Position numbers and translations under genes: made by a program
Assembly (NCBI GenBank): GCA_964505555.1
Contig: CAZDIO010000020.1
Location: 6,223-70,222 of the forward strand
Direction: 5' to 3'
Length of the DNA stretch: 64,000 nt
Source of the DNA: CAZDIO01 sp964505555
GTDB taxonomy: Bacteria; Bdellovibrionota_C; UBA2361; SZUA-149; CAZDIO01
Shown: positions 1-8,115 of the stretch, one piece after another
Layout: each line of letters begins with the position of its first letter
Position numbering within the stretch: the first letter of the stretch is position 1
Notes under the pieces: generated by a model
Database searches by the model: none
What the model was told of the DNA's origin: nothing
Seen by the model: the letters and a program-made list of their open reading frames with translations, nothing else

Positions 1-30
1 AGTCGATGCCCAAAAGCATATAATTAAAAT

Positions 31-486
31 TTAATATCGAACGTACGGAGGTGCACTTCTTGGTTGTTGGATTCGTGCCGACCGCCGTATAGGTTTTTGG
101 AGGGGCGCGCCTTGATCGACTTCAGCCATGCACTCTTTTTTAAACGGATATTTGCAGCCCTGCACTACGTAGCCCTCTGTCTTCATGGATGAAATACATT
201 CGTCGAGGGAGAGATTAGCTACTACTGTGTTTTCCAGTAAGTAGGTGCACCGTTGTTTCTTGATTAAAGTTCGGTGCGCGCAATCGTCGGGAACCTTTCC
301 TAAGATTGATACGCATGTCTTGACCTCTGAATGGGCGATGTCGTTTGTGTCGGATTTTAAGAGACAGAGATCCTCCACTTGGGCATAAACCGACGAGGCC
401 GGTGCCAGACACTTATTTGTTCGTGAAAATGTGGCGCAGCCAGAGAGGGTGCAAAAGAGGATTAAAAATAAACATTTATCTTTCAT
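31..486 (-). CDS. Small Cys-rich lipoprotein, unknown function
   Basis: A 151-residue protein. Its N-terminus is a hydrophobic signal followed by the lipobox LSGC around residue 17, so it is probably exported and lipid-anchored. The mature part has about eight further cysteines (for example DLCLL, KTCVSI, DDCAH, QRCTY), which suggests disulfide bonds in the periplasm. The C-terminus is basic and proline-rich. I recognise no family. It belongs to a set of small exported cysteine-containing proteins in the first 15 kb. The ATG at 484-486 directly precedes the signal peptide. Confidence 0.6.
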   Translation of the reverse strand: MKDKCLFLILFCTLSGCATFSRTNKCLAPASSVYAQVEDLCLLKSDTNDIAHSEVKTCVSILGKVPDDCAHRTLIKKQRCTYLLENTVVANLSLDECISSMKTEGYVVQGCKYPFKKECMAEVDQGAPLQKPIRRSARIQQPRSAPPYVRY

Positions 487-637
487 GCACTTTAATGTTC
501 TCAGAGTTTTCGTTATCTAAGTCTTTATATCAGTTTCTCAAGACAAGGGAAATAAGGGTCGAGCACCAAACCTGGGAGCTCGTCCAACCGTTGCGACGCC
601 GGAAGAAAGGTCGCAGGTAAATTACCAACTCAATCCT

Positions 638-1207
638 CTATACCTTTCCTTGGGCTTTTTTCAATGTCTCCCACATCCTCGCTAGTGAGAAGGAGGAGTA
701 CTCCGGACATGCAGCGATGATGTTCTTTAGCTCCTCGTAATCCGTAGTCAAGTTGTCAGGAGGTTCCTTCCCCCAATCGACTTTATGCCGATCAAGGGCT
801 TCCCTCAGTTTAGTGATCGTGTTTGTTGCCGAGTTGCGGCAGTCGATGGCAGTCTGGAGATCCTCTGGACGCTCTCTCTCCGTGACGGCGTAGGCCTCTT
901 TGTCCGCAACAAACTCCTCCCACGCTCTATCCACAAATGACTTTTTCAGTTCGACATATGAAACTGCTATTTCCGTAGCTTCCAGCCACCCGGCGCTCAC
1001 CGCGCGATCACGTTCTTTGCGTTCCCGTTCTGGCCGAAGCCCCACAAAATAGAATAACAGTCCACAAACAAGGAACCATGAGAGAATGAAGCCGATGGAT
1101 ATTCCCAATCGGAGTCTACGTACCGTTTTCTCGAGGATCTCTAGTTTTTCTGTCGCACCTTGGGAAGGAGCTGCACTAGCAGAAGCTGTTGTCGGTGAGT
1201 CGTTCAT
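638..1207 (-). CDS. Single-pass membrane protein, unknown function
   Basis: A 189-residue protein with an Ala/Ser-rich N-terminal tail, a short coiled-coil-like stretch (EKLEILEKTVRRLRL), one membrane helix at about residues 33-55, and a charged helical domain that should lie outside the membrane. An AAGG-type ribosome site precedes the ATG by a few bases. A hairpin (arms 1233-1241 and 1271-1279) lies just upstream, a layout also seen around other orphan genes here. No family is recognised. Confidence 0.6.
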   Translation of the reverse strand: MNDSPTTASASAAPSQGATEKLEILEKTVRRLRLGISIGFILSWFLVCGLLFYFVGLRPERERKERDRAVSAGWLEATEIAVSYVELKKSFVDRAWEEFVADKEAYAVTERERPEDLQTAIDCRNSATNTITKLREALDRHKVDWGKEPPDNLTTDYEELKNIIAACPEYSSFSLARMWETLKKAQGKV

Positions 1208-1232
1208 GTTCCTTACCTTTCAATCGCCAACA

Positions 1233-1279
1233 AAACCTGGTGAATGCATACACTGCATCCAAAGAACCGAACCAGGTTT
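1233..1279. repeat. Hairpin upstream of the 638-1207 gene
   Basis: Arms AAACCTGGT (1233-1241) and ACCAGGTTT (1271-1279) pair perfectly over 9 bp around a 29-base loop. It could be a terminator for an outside transcript or the edge of an inserted cassette. Confidence 0.4.
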
Positions 1280-1554
1280 GATACCCGAAATGCACAGCTA
1301 AGCTGCGGAGATAGAAAGAACAAAACAGCAAGTTAACATACTGCAGTCATGAGAATTGTCAAACAGACTATCAGAGGAAAGTTCTACATCTGAATTAAGA
1401 CGAAAGCCCTTGAGAACCAAGGAAACTTCGGAACAGCCATCTATGTAGTTTTCAATAATAGGTGGCTGTCCCGAGATCTAAGGCTAAGTATCATATGTAT
1501 CTACATCAATACTATCGTATTGACGAGAAAGACTTTCTCTGTTAAGCTTTTCCC
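1280..1554. other. Intergenic stretch with a RAYT/REP-type motif
   Basis: No convincing gene. At 1454-1473 it carries AATAATAGGTGGCTGTCCCG, which recurs next to a TTAAGTTAAG motif at 6685-6719. Such strings are typical of REP-like elements mobilised by Y1 transposases. No transposase gene is nearby. The rest is AT-rich and should hold the vapBC promoter. Confidence 0.35.
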
Positions 1555-1764
1555 ATGAAGAAACTTAAACGAATTACGGCGAACTTACCTGCCGATCTAT
1601 TAAGAGAAGCTACCGCAGTAACTGATCGTGGCATCACAGATACTATTGTTTTTGGTCTTCAGTTAGTAAAGCGAACATCAGCATACCAAAAAGCGCAAAA
1701 ATTAAAGGGAAAGATCAATATCGATGTTGATCTCAATATAAGCCGTGAGCGTAGTTCTCGTTGA
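1555..1764 (+). CDS. vapB: VapB-type antitoxin
   Basis: A 69-residue protein that should neutralise the adjacent VapC nuclease and repress the pair. The N-terminus (KKLKRITANLPADLLREA) has the basic-strand then helix pattern of ribbon-helix-helix antitoxins, and the charged C-terminal tail is where such proteins wrap the toxin. Its last 20 bases overlap the start of vapC, so translation is probably coupled. I infer the family from pairing, size and pattern rather than from a strict motif. Confidence 0.75.
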   Translation: MKKLKRITANLPADLLREATAVTDRGITDTIVFGLQLVKRTSAYQKAQKLKGKINIDVDLNISRERSSR

Positions 1765-2125
1765 TACTTCAGTTTGGATCAGCTACTTGGCTGGCTCACA
1801 AGAAAAAGCTCTCGATGATGCTTTAAAGGAAGACAGAGTATATCTCTCACCTCTCGTCGCCGCAGAACTCCTAAGCGGACGACTCTCAGCACAACAACGT
1901 CGTAATCTCAAAAGTTTTTTAGAAGAACTTCCTCTTTGTGAAACCTCGCTTGATCACTGGTTTCGAGTAGGAGAACTCCGTTCTAATCTTTTTCGTCGAG
2001 GACTGAGCGTCTCTACTCCCGATGCGCATATCACTGAATGTGCACTTCAATTACAAGCAGAATTAATGAGCAAGGATAAGATTTTTTCAAAGATCGCCCG
2101 CGCAGTTCCTCTTTTGCTTGGTTAA
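1745..2125 (+). CDS. vapC: VapC-type PIN-domain ribonuclease toxin
   Basis: A 126-residue PIN-domain protein, the usual VapC length. Visible acidic residues are VDTSVWI near residue 7, the glutamate of AAELLSG around residue 40, and TPDAHITECA around residue 92; in the family these bind metal and cut RNA. It starts at GTG 1745, inside vapB. The pair forms a typical type II toxin-antitoxin operon. A relic of the 122-bp repeat element follows directly (2181-2231). Confidence 0.85.
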   Translation: MSVVLVDTSVWISYLAGSQEKALDDALKEDRVYLSPLVAAELLSGRLSAQQRRNLKSFLEELPLCETSLDHWFRVGELRSNLFRRGLSVSTPDAHITECALQLQAELMSKDKIFSKIARAVPLLLG

Positions 2126-2180
2126 TCAAACCTCACAAAAATTGACGTACCTGATCCTCATGCTATCTTTTCTAAACCTA

Positions 2181-2231
2181 TTGTTTTAGAGAGTCCTGGC
2201 GACTTAAAGTAATAGTGGGTTGCCATCCACG
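2181..2231. repeat. Relic of the 122-bp inverted-repeat element
   Basis: Only the right half is left: TTGTTTTAGA, then GACTTAAAGTAATAGTGGG, then the end GTTGCCATCCACG (2219-2231). It aligns without gaps to the right half of the full copies but is more diverged. The left end is lost. Confidence 0.6.
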
Positions 2232-2275
2232 AACCCCCAAGATTGTAGGTTAAAAATGTCGGCGGACTTAGAGAC

Positions 2276-3532
2276 TTACTTTCCGGGAGACTCCCTTACA
2301 GTCTGTGCTATTTTACGAATCTCCTCTCGTACCCGTTCATTGATAGCTCCAGAAAGAAGTTGCTCTTCGAGTTGATTAAGAGACATTGATTTCTCGCCGT
2401 AGATAGCGGAGAGCGCTTGTAGCTGCCCTGCCTCGGTGCTGATGTGAGCAAAAACGGTACTCGGTATTCGAAACGTCTTTTTAATGAGCTCGGTTTGAAG
2501 ATCTGGGGTATCCTTGAGCATAACAATCACCCTTCCCAGCTGATTCAAGTCTCTTCCCAATCCTGGCCACTCGATGCGAGTTGTTTTTGGAAAGTGTCCT
2601 TTCTCTCTGATTTCTTCCGGAAAATCTTCAATTCCCCAATTATGATTCCTTCCAAAATTAAGCGATACTACAGCCCCTGGGTGAGTTTGTAAGTACTTCA
2701 TTACGTGATCCATCGCGAGCTTCTCCCGCTCGGCCGCAGTTTCTGCATAGGGAACGAGTTCACCTTCAGAGATTCTCTTTTGATGATATCGTTGGAATCG
2801 CTCCAAATCAGCATTAGAGATTGTGGGGTGGAGCCGTACCTCTGGGTTAAAGGCTGCATACACCTCATGTGCTCCAAAACGCGCAAGAGTTTGAAACTGC
2901 TTGATAGTAAGATTACCGGGATCTGCTGGCTTTCCATCATCTTCGGTGAATGTGGCCCGCAATTTTTCATACATCTCCTTTCGAGCAGGACTACCGAGAT
3001 CGCCTGGACTTCCGTTCTCAACAAAAATATCTGAAGGCTTTGTCGATAGTAAATGAAGAAGAACTTCTCGCTGATATATGCCGATCGTGAGTAGTTCACT
3101 TGGATTTTCGCCTTCACCAAAGTGCGTTGTGCCGGTGATATCAATTCTTCCGATCTTTTCATCACCTTCGATGAGAACACGGGCCCATGCTGTTCTGTCC
3201 TGATATGTCTTCACATACTCTCGTAAAAATTCCGCCCGCATTTTTTCAAATTCATTGATTTCTGCATCTGATGGAAATTCACCGGATTTTGACTTTTCGG
3301 TGAGTTTACTATGAAGAGTGCTTACCTGAAGCTCAAGTTTGTCAAGCTCCGTAGTTCTTTGCTCCGGAAGTGCAACCTTAGGTTTCTCGCTCTTTTTTGT
3401 TTCGTCATTAGCTATCGGTATCTCAGGTGAAGGTTTGGGAAGCTGTGCTACGCGTACAGGAGGTATTTTTGCCTCCTGTTTTTGGGACTTCTCATCATTT
3501 GTCGGAACGGTTTGAGATTTTTGAGATATCAT
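2276..3532 (-). CDS. Unknown 418-residue protein, possible TraB/ChaN-like fold
   Basis: No signal peptide or membrane helix. Residues 1-70 are Pro/Lys-rich and probably disordered, followed by a coiled-coil-like stretch. The central part contains DITGTTHFGEGENPSE and later VVSLNFGRNHNWGIEDFPEE. A TTHFG motif with a downstream histidine weakly recalls TraB/ChaN/erythromycin-esterase-type proteins, but I would not assign a function. A GGAG ribosome site lies about 8 bases before the ATG. Low-complexity Pro-rich heads also occur on the products at 5040-6059 and 62845-63144. Confidence 0.6.
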   Translation of the reverse strand: MISQKSQTVPTNDEKSQKQEAKIPPVRVAQLPKPSPEIPIANDETKKSEKPKVALPEQRTTELDKLELQVSTLHSKLTEKSKSGEFPSDAEINEFEKMRAEFLREYVKTYQDRTAWARVLIEGDEKIGRIDITGTTHFGEGENPSELLTIGIYQREVLLHLLSTKPSDIFVENGSPGDLGSPARKEMYEKLRATFTEDDGKPADPGNLTIKQFQTLARFGAHEVYAAFNPEVRLHPTISNADLERFQRYHQKRISEGELVPYAETAAEREKLAMDHVMKYLQTHPGAVVSLNFGRNHNWGIEDFPEEIREKGHFPKTTRIEWPGLGRDLNQLGRVIVMLKDTPDLQTELIKKTFRIPSTVFAHISTEAGQLQALSAIYGEKSMSLNQLEEQLLSGAINERVREEIRKIAQTVRESPGK

Positions 3533-3859
3533 AACTTACTCCACCCCTCTCTGTTATGAACACAGTTAGTATTTTCGTGATTGCATTGCAGAAGAAGGAT
3601 AGCAGGTGTTCTAAGCGCTTTATGCCAGTGCAGCCAAGCTGGTCGCCTGTTACTACTCGCATCTCTCTTCAAGGCGATCGGCGTCATTAAAAGTCCCCGT
3701 ATAAGCCTTAACTTAATACCATTCGTGACTGGACTGTCCCATTATTTCTTTACACCATCTTATCTAGTTCCCGTTCAGTAAAAACTAACATTTCCACTTG
3801 GCACCCGTTTTGCCTCAATGGATGCTAGCATTTAAATGATATCTTTCGGAGTTCCTACG
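3533..3859. other. Intergenic stretch with a RAYT/REP-type motif
   Basis: No convincing gene. At 3705-3740 it carries a CTTAACTTAAT-type motif followed by CCATTCG and GGACTGTCCC, one of four copies in the first 14 kb (others near 6704, 12148 and 13966). The end of the stretch holds the start region of the next gene, with GGAG about 7 bases before ATG 3860. Confidence 0.4.
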
Positions 3860-4402
3860 ATGAAACGACTAAACATTCTCTGTTCTGGTTTGCTTTTTGT
3901 TTCCCTGCTAAGCGTATCAGAAGCATTCGCCGCAGCTAGTGGATTTGCTGTTAAAAGTATATCAACAGAGGAACAGGTGGAAGGGGGTGGCAGTGGGGGT
4001 GGTACTGGCGGGGGAGGTAATACGCCGAACCCTGTCGTTGAATTTGAGTGCACATGGCACGCTGGAACCTCATACGGTCCCTTTCCTCTGTATCGCTGTG
4101 GGGATCGATATAAAATCAATCCAAATTGCTCCTCAGATTTACTTCCTGGCCAAATTGGCTTTCACACCTTCTCGTTTGGTTTAGAAGTCCAAGTAATTCC
4201 CGAGGAAGGAAAATTTAAGATTTGCGATCTACATGCAATCGTTGGCAATATCCAAACCAGTCAAAGTGTTCGATCGGAATTAAAATCAGCAGTGTGTGCG
4301 CTTTCTGTGTCCGCTGGAGAAGAAATTGACCTAAATGCGATTCACGTATCCGGCTACCCTAATCTAACGAGCTCATGCAAGTTCAGATTTAACCTAGAAT
4401 AA
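3860..4402 (+). CDS. Secreted protein with Gly-rich linker, unknown function
   Basis: About 180 residues. A signal peptide (MKRLNILCSGLLFVSLL, probable cut after AFA) is followed by a short stalk, a glycine-rich flexible linker at about residues 45-60, and a globular domain with six cysteines. I prefer ATG 3860 to the in-frame ATG at 3836 because GGAG lies about 7 bases upstream and the signal peptide then starts directly. Exported and probably disulfide-bonded. No family is recognised. Confidence 0.6.
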   Translation: MKRLNILCSGLLFVSLLSVSEAFAAASGFAVKSISTEEQVEGGGSGGGTGGGGNTPNPVVEFECTWHAGTSYGPFPLYRCGDRYKINPNCSSDLLPGQIGFHTFSFGLEVQVIPEEGKFKICDLHAIVGNIQTSQSVRSELKSAVCALSVSAGEEIDLNAIHVSGYPNLTSSCKFRFNLE

Positions 4403-4606
4403 ATCGCCTTCTTGAGTTGATCATCTTGCTCCCAAAAAGAGAGAAGCACAGAACGGAAAATCTATATCATCGGTTATATCTGATACAACATTAAGAAAAT
4501 GGAAGAAACCGTTTCGGGGCCCGATCCCCTTCCAGAGAAAATGCAACCCTCAGCGAACATAACGTCATAACAAAAGAAGGTTAGCATTCCAGTTGGGAGG
4601 TGAAAA

Positions 4607-4819
4607 ATGAGATTCGTTTTCGCACTAATGTCTATATTGATACCTTTTGCTCCACGTCCGGCAATGGCATTGGTTAATGTTGTCAACTATGCAAAGTTCT
4701 GCAAACAATATGCAAATTATAGTCCAGAAACTTGCACGTTGTGCGGTGGGCAGTATGACACCTTCGAGTTACCGTATATGGACTTCCAGCCTTACTTTGG
4801 AAATTGCATGATGAAGTAA
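4607..4819 (+). CDS. Small secreted Cys-containing peptide
   Basis: A 70-residue product with a signal peptide (MRFVFALMSILIPF, probable cut after AMA) and a mature part of about 48 residues with four cysteines, including CTLC. A strong ribosome site, GGGAGGTG, sits 5 bases before the ATG. Aromatic residues are frequent near the C-terminus. Resembles in style, not in sequence, the small exported products at 7518-7730 and 14119-14331. Function unknown. Confidence 0.55.
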   Translation: MRFVFALMSILIPFAPRPAMALVNVVNYAKFCKQYANYSPETCTLCGGQYDTFELPYMDFQPYFGNCMMK

Positions 4820-5039
4820 GCCTGATCCAGATTTTCAAGACTCTGATTGCTACTAGGGGCAGTCACCTATTTTCCCTATTTTATTCGAGTGTTGCACTTG
4901 TATATTGAACCTGGGTCCACCAGATCATCATCTCCTCACGGATCTCATCAGTCCGTCAGTTAAGGAGAAAGAGCACACATTATGGTCATTTGTGGTCATA
5001 ATATCGATATACCATTAGATATTTACTTAGGAGATTGAA

Positions 5040-6059
5040 ATGGCGAGCCCTAACGTATTACAAGCAAACAGAGATCAGAAAGAGCAAGTGCCTACCAGTA
5101 GCAACCGGGAGAATATGCCTAAGGCCATTCCCGAACGCAGTGCGTTAGTTGCGCCTCCGGTTCCTCAATCGAATGCTCAATTGGGAACAGGGCAGAAGCT
5201 TGAGAATATAAAAATAGATCCCAACAATCCAGATCACCTTATAGCTTATAATGCTATTCGAACTCTTCAAGCTGCCGCCTATGATATTAAGATTATTAAT
5301 GACGGACGTGTTTCTTCTTTTGAAATATATGGCAGTAAAGAAAGAAAGGGCGGAGCGACAGTTAGTATTTTTAATCTTCGCACTCAGGAAGGCTTAAATG
5401 AAGCATTGAAATCAGTCGGACCACAATTGCAACAAGAGGTGGAAAGACTTCTCAGTCCCGCTCTCGTTATTCATGACACGACCTCCAATTTAACAATTAC
5501 CGCTACGCCGAACAATCCCGCACATAGTCAATTATTTCGCGTGTTAAACGAGCTGCAGAACCGAGGTTATCGCGTTAAATTGACAGATCCAGAAAAAGGC
5601 TCATTTGAAATATGGAATCCAATGGAGAAGGTTGCATCTGTTGATGTTGGAAAAGCTAATATCAATGATCTCGACGCTGTTGGAAAGGCACTTCAGTCAG
5701 AAGCAAGAAAAGTTATTCAACCGCTTAAGATCGAATCTACGACAGGCGAAGTTCTGGCCGAAGTAGATGCTTTTAACCCTGAACAAACAAAAGCGTATCG
5801 CACATTGAGCCGATTATATAACAATGGTGGCAAGCTAGAGGTATCAAAGGGAAGAGATGGCACACTTTCAATTGTCCTAAAAGATAAGCGAGAGATAGTT
5901 AATGACGGCGCAAATAATATGCTGAGATTAGAGCCAAGAATCAACGCTAGTGCTTCCCATTTGGAATTGAAAATTAATGAGATGCTTCAGGGTTTATCAA
6001 ATAAGCCAACGAACTTTCCTCCACTTAAGATATTAGAAATCCCTTTGGAGAATAGATAG
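5040..6059 (+). CDS. Unknown protein with three tandem repeats of about 85 residues
   Basis: A 339-residue protein without signal peptide or membrane helix. After a Pro-rich head of about 60 residues come three similar units, at about 62-140, 155-235 and 245-320. Each begins with a (D/T/F)-P-(N/E)-type turn (DPNNPDH, TPNNPAH, FNPEQTK), then a helix with AYNAIRTL / LFRVLNEL / AYRTLSRL, a G-Y/K-lysine strand, a strand with SSFEI / GSFEI / GTLSI, and a closing helix. This points to an ancient triplication of an alpha-beta domain. AGGAG lies 7 bases before the ATG. Function unknown. Confidence 0.65.
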   Translation: MASPNVLQANRDQKEQVPTSSNRENMPKAIPERSALVAPPVPQSNAQLGTGQKLENIKIDPNNPDHLIAYNAIRTLQAAAYDIKIINDGRVSSFEIYGSKERKGGATVSIFNLRTQEGLNEALKSVGPQLQQEVERLLSPALVIHDTTSNLTITATPNNPAHSQLFRVLNELQNRGYRVKLTDPEKGSFEIWNPMEKVASVDVGKANINDLDAVGKALQSEARKVIQPLKIESTTGEVLAEVDAFNPEQTKAYRTLSRLYNNGGKLEVSKGRDGTLSIVLKDKREIVNDGANNMLRLEPRINASASHLELKINEMLQGLSNKPTNFPPLKILEIPLENR

Positions 6060-6100
6060 GGAGTGAGTAATGGACCCCTATCTCTGGTGCCCGAAAACTT

Positions 6101-6165
6101 GGTGGACCTAGGTCCACCAGATCTCATGACCAGATCTCATCCCACCAGATCATCATGCCCCCGTT
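6101..6165. repeat. Perfect palindrome and ACC-anchored short duplications
   Basis: GGTGGACCTAGGTCCACC (6101-6118) is a perfect 18-bp palindrome. It is followed by ACCAGATCTCATG and ACCAGATCTCATC, then a further CCACCAGATCATCATG. The same words flank the 122-bp elements elsewhere, so this looks like an excision or insertion scar of that family. Confidence 0.5.
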
Positions 6166-6334
6166 TTCCCATGTTGTGCTATATCTAAAAATATTATCAA
6201 TAGGCAATAGGCATCAAGGTTATTAGCGCTGCCATTGGTCGCTTGAGTAATCGATTGCGTGTGCTCAAACGGCTATTGGCAGCAGAGGGATTGGCCTTCT
6301 GCGTTTCGCTCACTTTGAATTTGGAGCAACGTCG

Positions 6335-6544
6335 ATGAACGAAAAACTCAAAATAGGGGTGCAAACGACGATCGTATTTGTGCGGCCGGCCTTCTTATTC
6401 GAACGGAAGACCTCTATTCAAGGAATTCTTGAGGCAACCGAAGAACGCGGCCTAACGCTCAGGATAGATAACGAAAATGCATACGTCTTCGTTCCCTGGA
6501 ACGCGTTCACCGGCGGCGGTTGGGTTGCACAGACCTTCGAGTAG
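6335..6544 (+). CDS. Small beta-rich protein, unknown function
   Basis: A 69-residue product with alternating hydrophobic strands (VQTTIVFVRPAFLF, IQGILEATEERGLTLRI, AYVFVPWNAF), which could be a small barrel. No signal peptide. GGAG lies about 9 bases upstream of the ATG, and an imperfect hairpin built on GCTGCCA / TGGCAGC precedes it near 6228-6285. No family is recognised. Confidence 0.45.
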   Translation: MNEKLKIGVQTTIVFVRPAFLFERKTSIQGILEATEERGLTLRIDNENAYVFVPWNAFTGGGWVAQTFE

Positions 6545-6684
6545 TGAGGAGAATTACCCAAGGTTGTCACGCCTCGTCCTGGCCCAACGTTACACGGGCC
6601 CTTCCCCTTCATTTAAGTCCTTCGGAAAATGTCTACCGGGTATGCCCCGGAATAAACGGGACAGCGATCTTTTTCGTTTTCAAA

Positions 6685-6719
6685 AATAGGTGGCTGTCCC
6701 GAATGGCATTAAGTTAAGC
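6685..6719. repeat. RAYT/REP-type motif
   Basis: AATAGGTGGCTGTCCCG is followed by AATGGCATTAAGTTAAGC. The second part is the reverse complement of the CTTAACTTAATGCCATT motif at 3705, 12148 and 13966. It overlaps the last codons of the small gene at 6714-6863 and may have truncated it. Confidence 0.45.
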
Positions 6720-6863
6720 TATAACGCCTCGATAGTATGGAACTTCCGCTTTCTCATACAAAGTAGCGGAGTCGTAGAGCACATCTGCAAGTCGAATGCG
6801 CTTTTCATCTATCTCAAGGTAAATTAAGATATTCGGTGAGTAGCACGAGTATTTCGAGATCAT
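6714..6863 (-). CDS. 49-residue protein, possibly truncated
   Basis: Reading leftward from ATG 6863 gives a 49-residue product beginning MISKYSCYSPNILIYLEIDE and ending YYRGVIA, with strand-like segments (NILIYLEI, KRIRLADVLYD). The stop codon lies inside the RAYT-type motif, so the natural C-terminus may have been replaced. The start is head-to-head with a rightward frame from 6862 whose first 28 residues (from MSITYDREKLKSKAQEYC) also look protein-like but then run antisense to the next gene. Both may be remains of one divergent pair. Confidence 0.4.
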   Translation of the reverse strand: MISKYSCYSPNILIYLEIDEKRIRLADVLYDSATLYEKAEVPYYRGVIA

Positions 6864-6945
6864 GAGCATCACCTACGACAGAGAGAAACTAAAATCAAAG
6901 GCTCAAGAGTATTGCGATAAAAACAAAACAATTCTCGCACATCAG

Positions 6946-7170
6946 CTAGAGAGAAGATCGGAACATTTTCTTTTCGATGTCGACAACTTGTTTTCGAATC
7001 GCCAGATACTCTTGTTCACGTTTTTCATCACGAAGGTAAAGACCATCGATCTGACTCGCAACTTCGTTGAATCTTTGATTTACCTCTTCCCGAAAAGGCT
7101 GAATCGCTGAAGTAAGTTCTTCTTGAAGAAGCAAACGTAAAGCTATGAGTTCTTCTTTTGAAAGTGACAT
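6946..7170 (-). CDS. Small coiled-coil protein
   Basis: A 74-residue, highly charged product (from MSLSKEELIALRLLLQEEL), almost wholly predicted helix with heptad-like spacing (EEVNQRFNEVASQIDGLYLRD). Its composition is much more protein-like than the opposite frame. No clear ribosome site is seen upstream, so the start is uncertain. Resembles short coiled-coil proteins of unknown function found in many accessory regions. Confidence 0.5.
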   Translation of the reverse strand: MSLSKEELIALRLLLQEELTSAIQPFREEVNQRFNEVASQIDGLYLRDEKREQEYLAIRKQVVDIEKKMFRSSL

Positions 7171-7365
7171 AACGATTTTCTATCATCTTGAATCATAAAA
7201 CACAAAAATCTACCAAATCTATATTTGTCGTTTAACAAAATTTTAGTTAACTCTGTAAAGCTATTATCGTGTGATTTCTCCGTTAGTTTCACATTCAAAT
7301 GATCGATTATCATCTGATTAAAGTTTGTTGAGAGACAGGTGATGATCTGCTGCGGATGATGATCC

Positions 7366-7487
7366 GGTACATGACAACGTTACAACAGTCAAAGTTGTTT
7401 AAAGTTTTAGTAAAGAACGTTTTAGAATTCAGTCAGTTAAGGAGAGAAGACAAAATGATTTAAAGTAACATTGAGTTGCCTTCCACC
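7366..7487. repeat. 122-bp inverted-repeat element, copy 1
   Basis: Left end GGTACATGACAAC, right end GTTGCCTTCCACC. The length is exactly 122 bp, as in the four copies at 8978, 11450, 11614 and 13049, and the copies align without gaps. Internal conserved words are AGTCAAAGT, GTTTTAGAATTCAGT and TTAAAGTAACA. It is followed by ACCAGATCTCAT repeated twice (7485-7508). No coding potential. Confidence 0.8.
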
Positions 7488-7517
7488 AGATCTCATACCA
7501 GATCTCATAGATTTTAT

Positions 7518-7730
7518 TTACCAGCAACCAGACAATGGCGCACATACTTCTTGCTCAAAATCGAGCATATAGCAGCCAGATGAATCACATACCCTTACCG
7601 GTTTTAGTGGAGGACCTTCACAGAGAAAAGCGTATTCGAGTAAGCTAGCGGCACTTGCCACCTGAGCTGAATTGAAAAGACTTGCCGTAAGAAAAGTAAG
7701 TAAGCAAATAAAACGATTGAAGGTCTTCAT
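7518..7730 (-). CDS. Small secreted Cys-rich peptide
   Basis: A 70-residue product. A signal peptide (MKTFNRFICLLTFLTASLF, cut near SAA around residue 28) precedes a mature part of about 42 residues with five cysteines (LCEGP, VCDSSGCY, VCAPLSGCW). AGGAG lies 7 bases upstream of the ATG. It ends 30 bp from a copy of the 122-bp element. Function unknown; a disulfide-bonded exported peptide is the safest reading. Confidence 0.55.
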   Translation of the reverse strand: MKTFNRFICLLTFLTASLFNSAQVASAASLLEYAFLCEGPPLKPVRVCDSSGCYMLDFEQEVCAPLSGCW

Positions 7731-8072
7731 AGCATCTCCTAAAAAACTTTAATCTCAATAAAAACTCCAATTTAAACTATGCAAATAGCAGGCCAAATAA
7801 AAGATCGCATAATCACACGTGGGAACCGAACTCCAAAGGCCTGTTCTTTTACCTAAATTCAAAAATTTACACTAATTCAAACTTATATAGATTAGAAGCG
7901 ACAAGCGAGGAACCATTTAGGGACCCCTCTGAAACTACAAACCTCTGCCGTTGGCCATGGATCTCTGGTGGACCTATTCGAAGGAAAAATGTCTACCCAG
8001 CACTGAAGTACCCCCACGAAATATCGACTAACAACAACCAATATGCCCAGAGCGCGTGGCTGCGCGCGTCAC
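7731..8072. other. Intergenic stretch without a gene
   Basis: No supported coding frame. AT-rich to about 7900. At 7968-7983 it carries GATCTCTGGTGGACC, one of the words that border the 122-bp elements, without an element attached. Confidence 0.4.
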
Positions 8073-8096
8073 CTGAAGGTCACGAAAAACCTTCAG
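8073..8096. terminator. Hairpin after the 8116-8715 gene
   Basis: CTGAAGGT (8073-8080) pairs with ACCTTCAG (8089-8096) around CACGAAAA. It lies about 20 bases after the stop of the leftward gene and is a likely terminator, although no strong T run follows. Confidence 0.5.
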
Positions 8097-8115
8097 CTGG
8101 GCGATTTAACGATCC

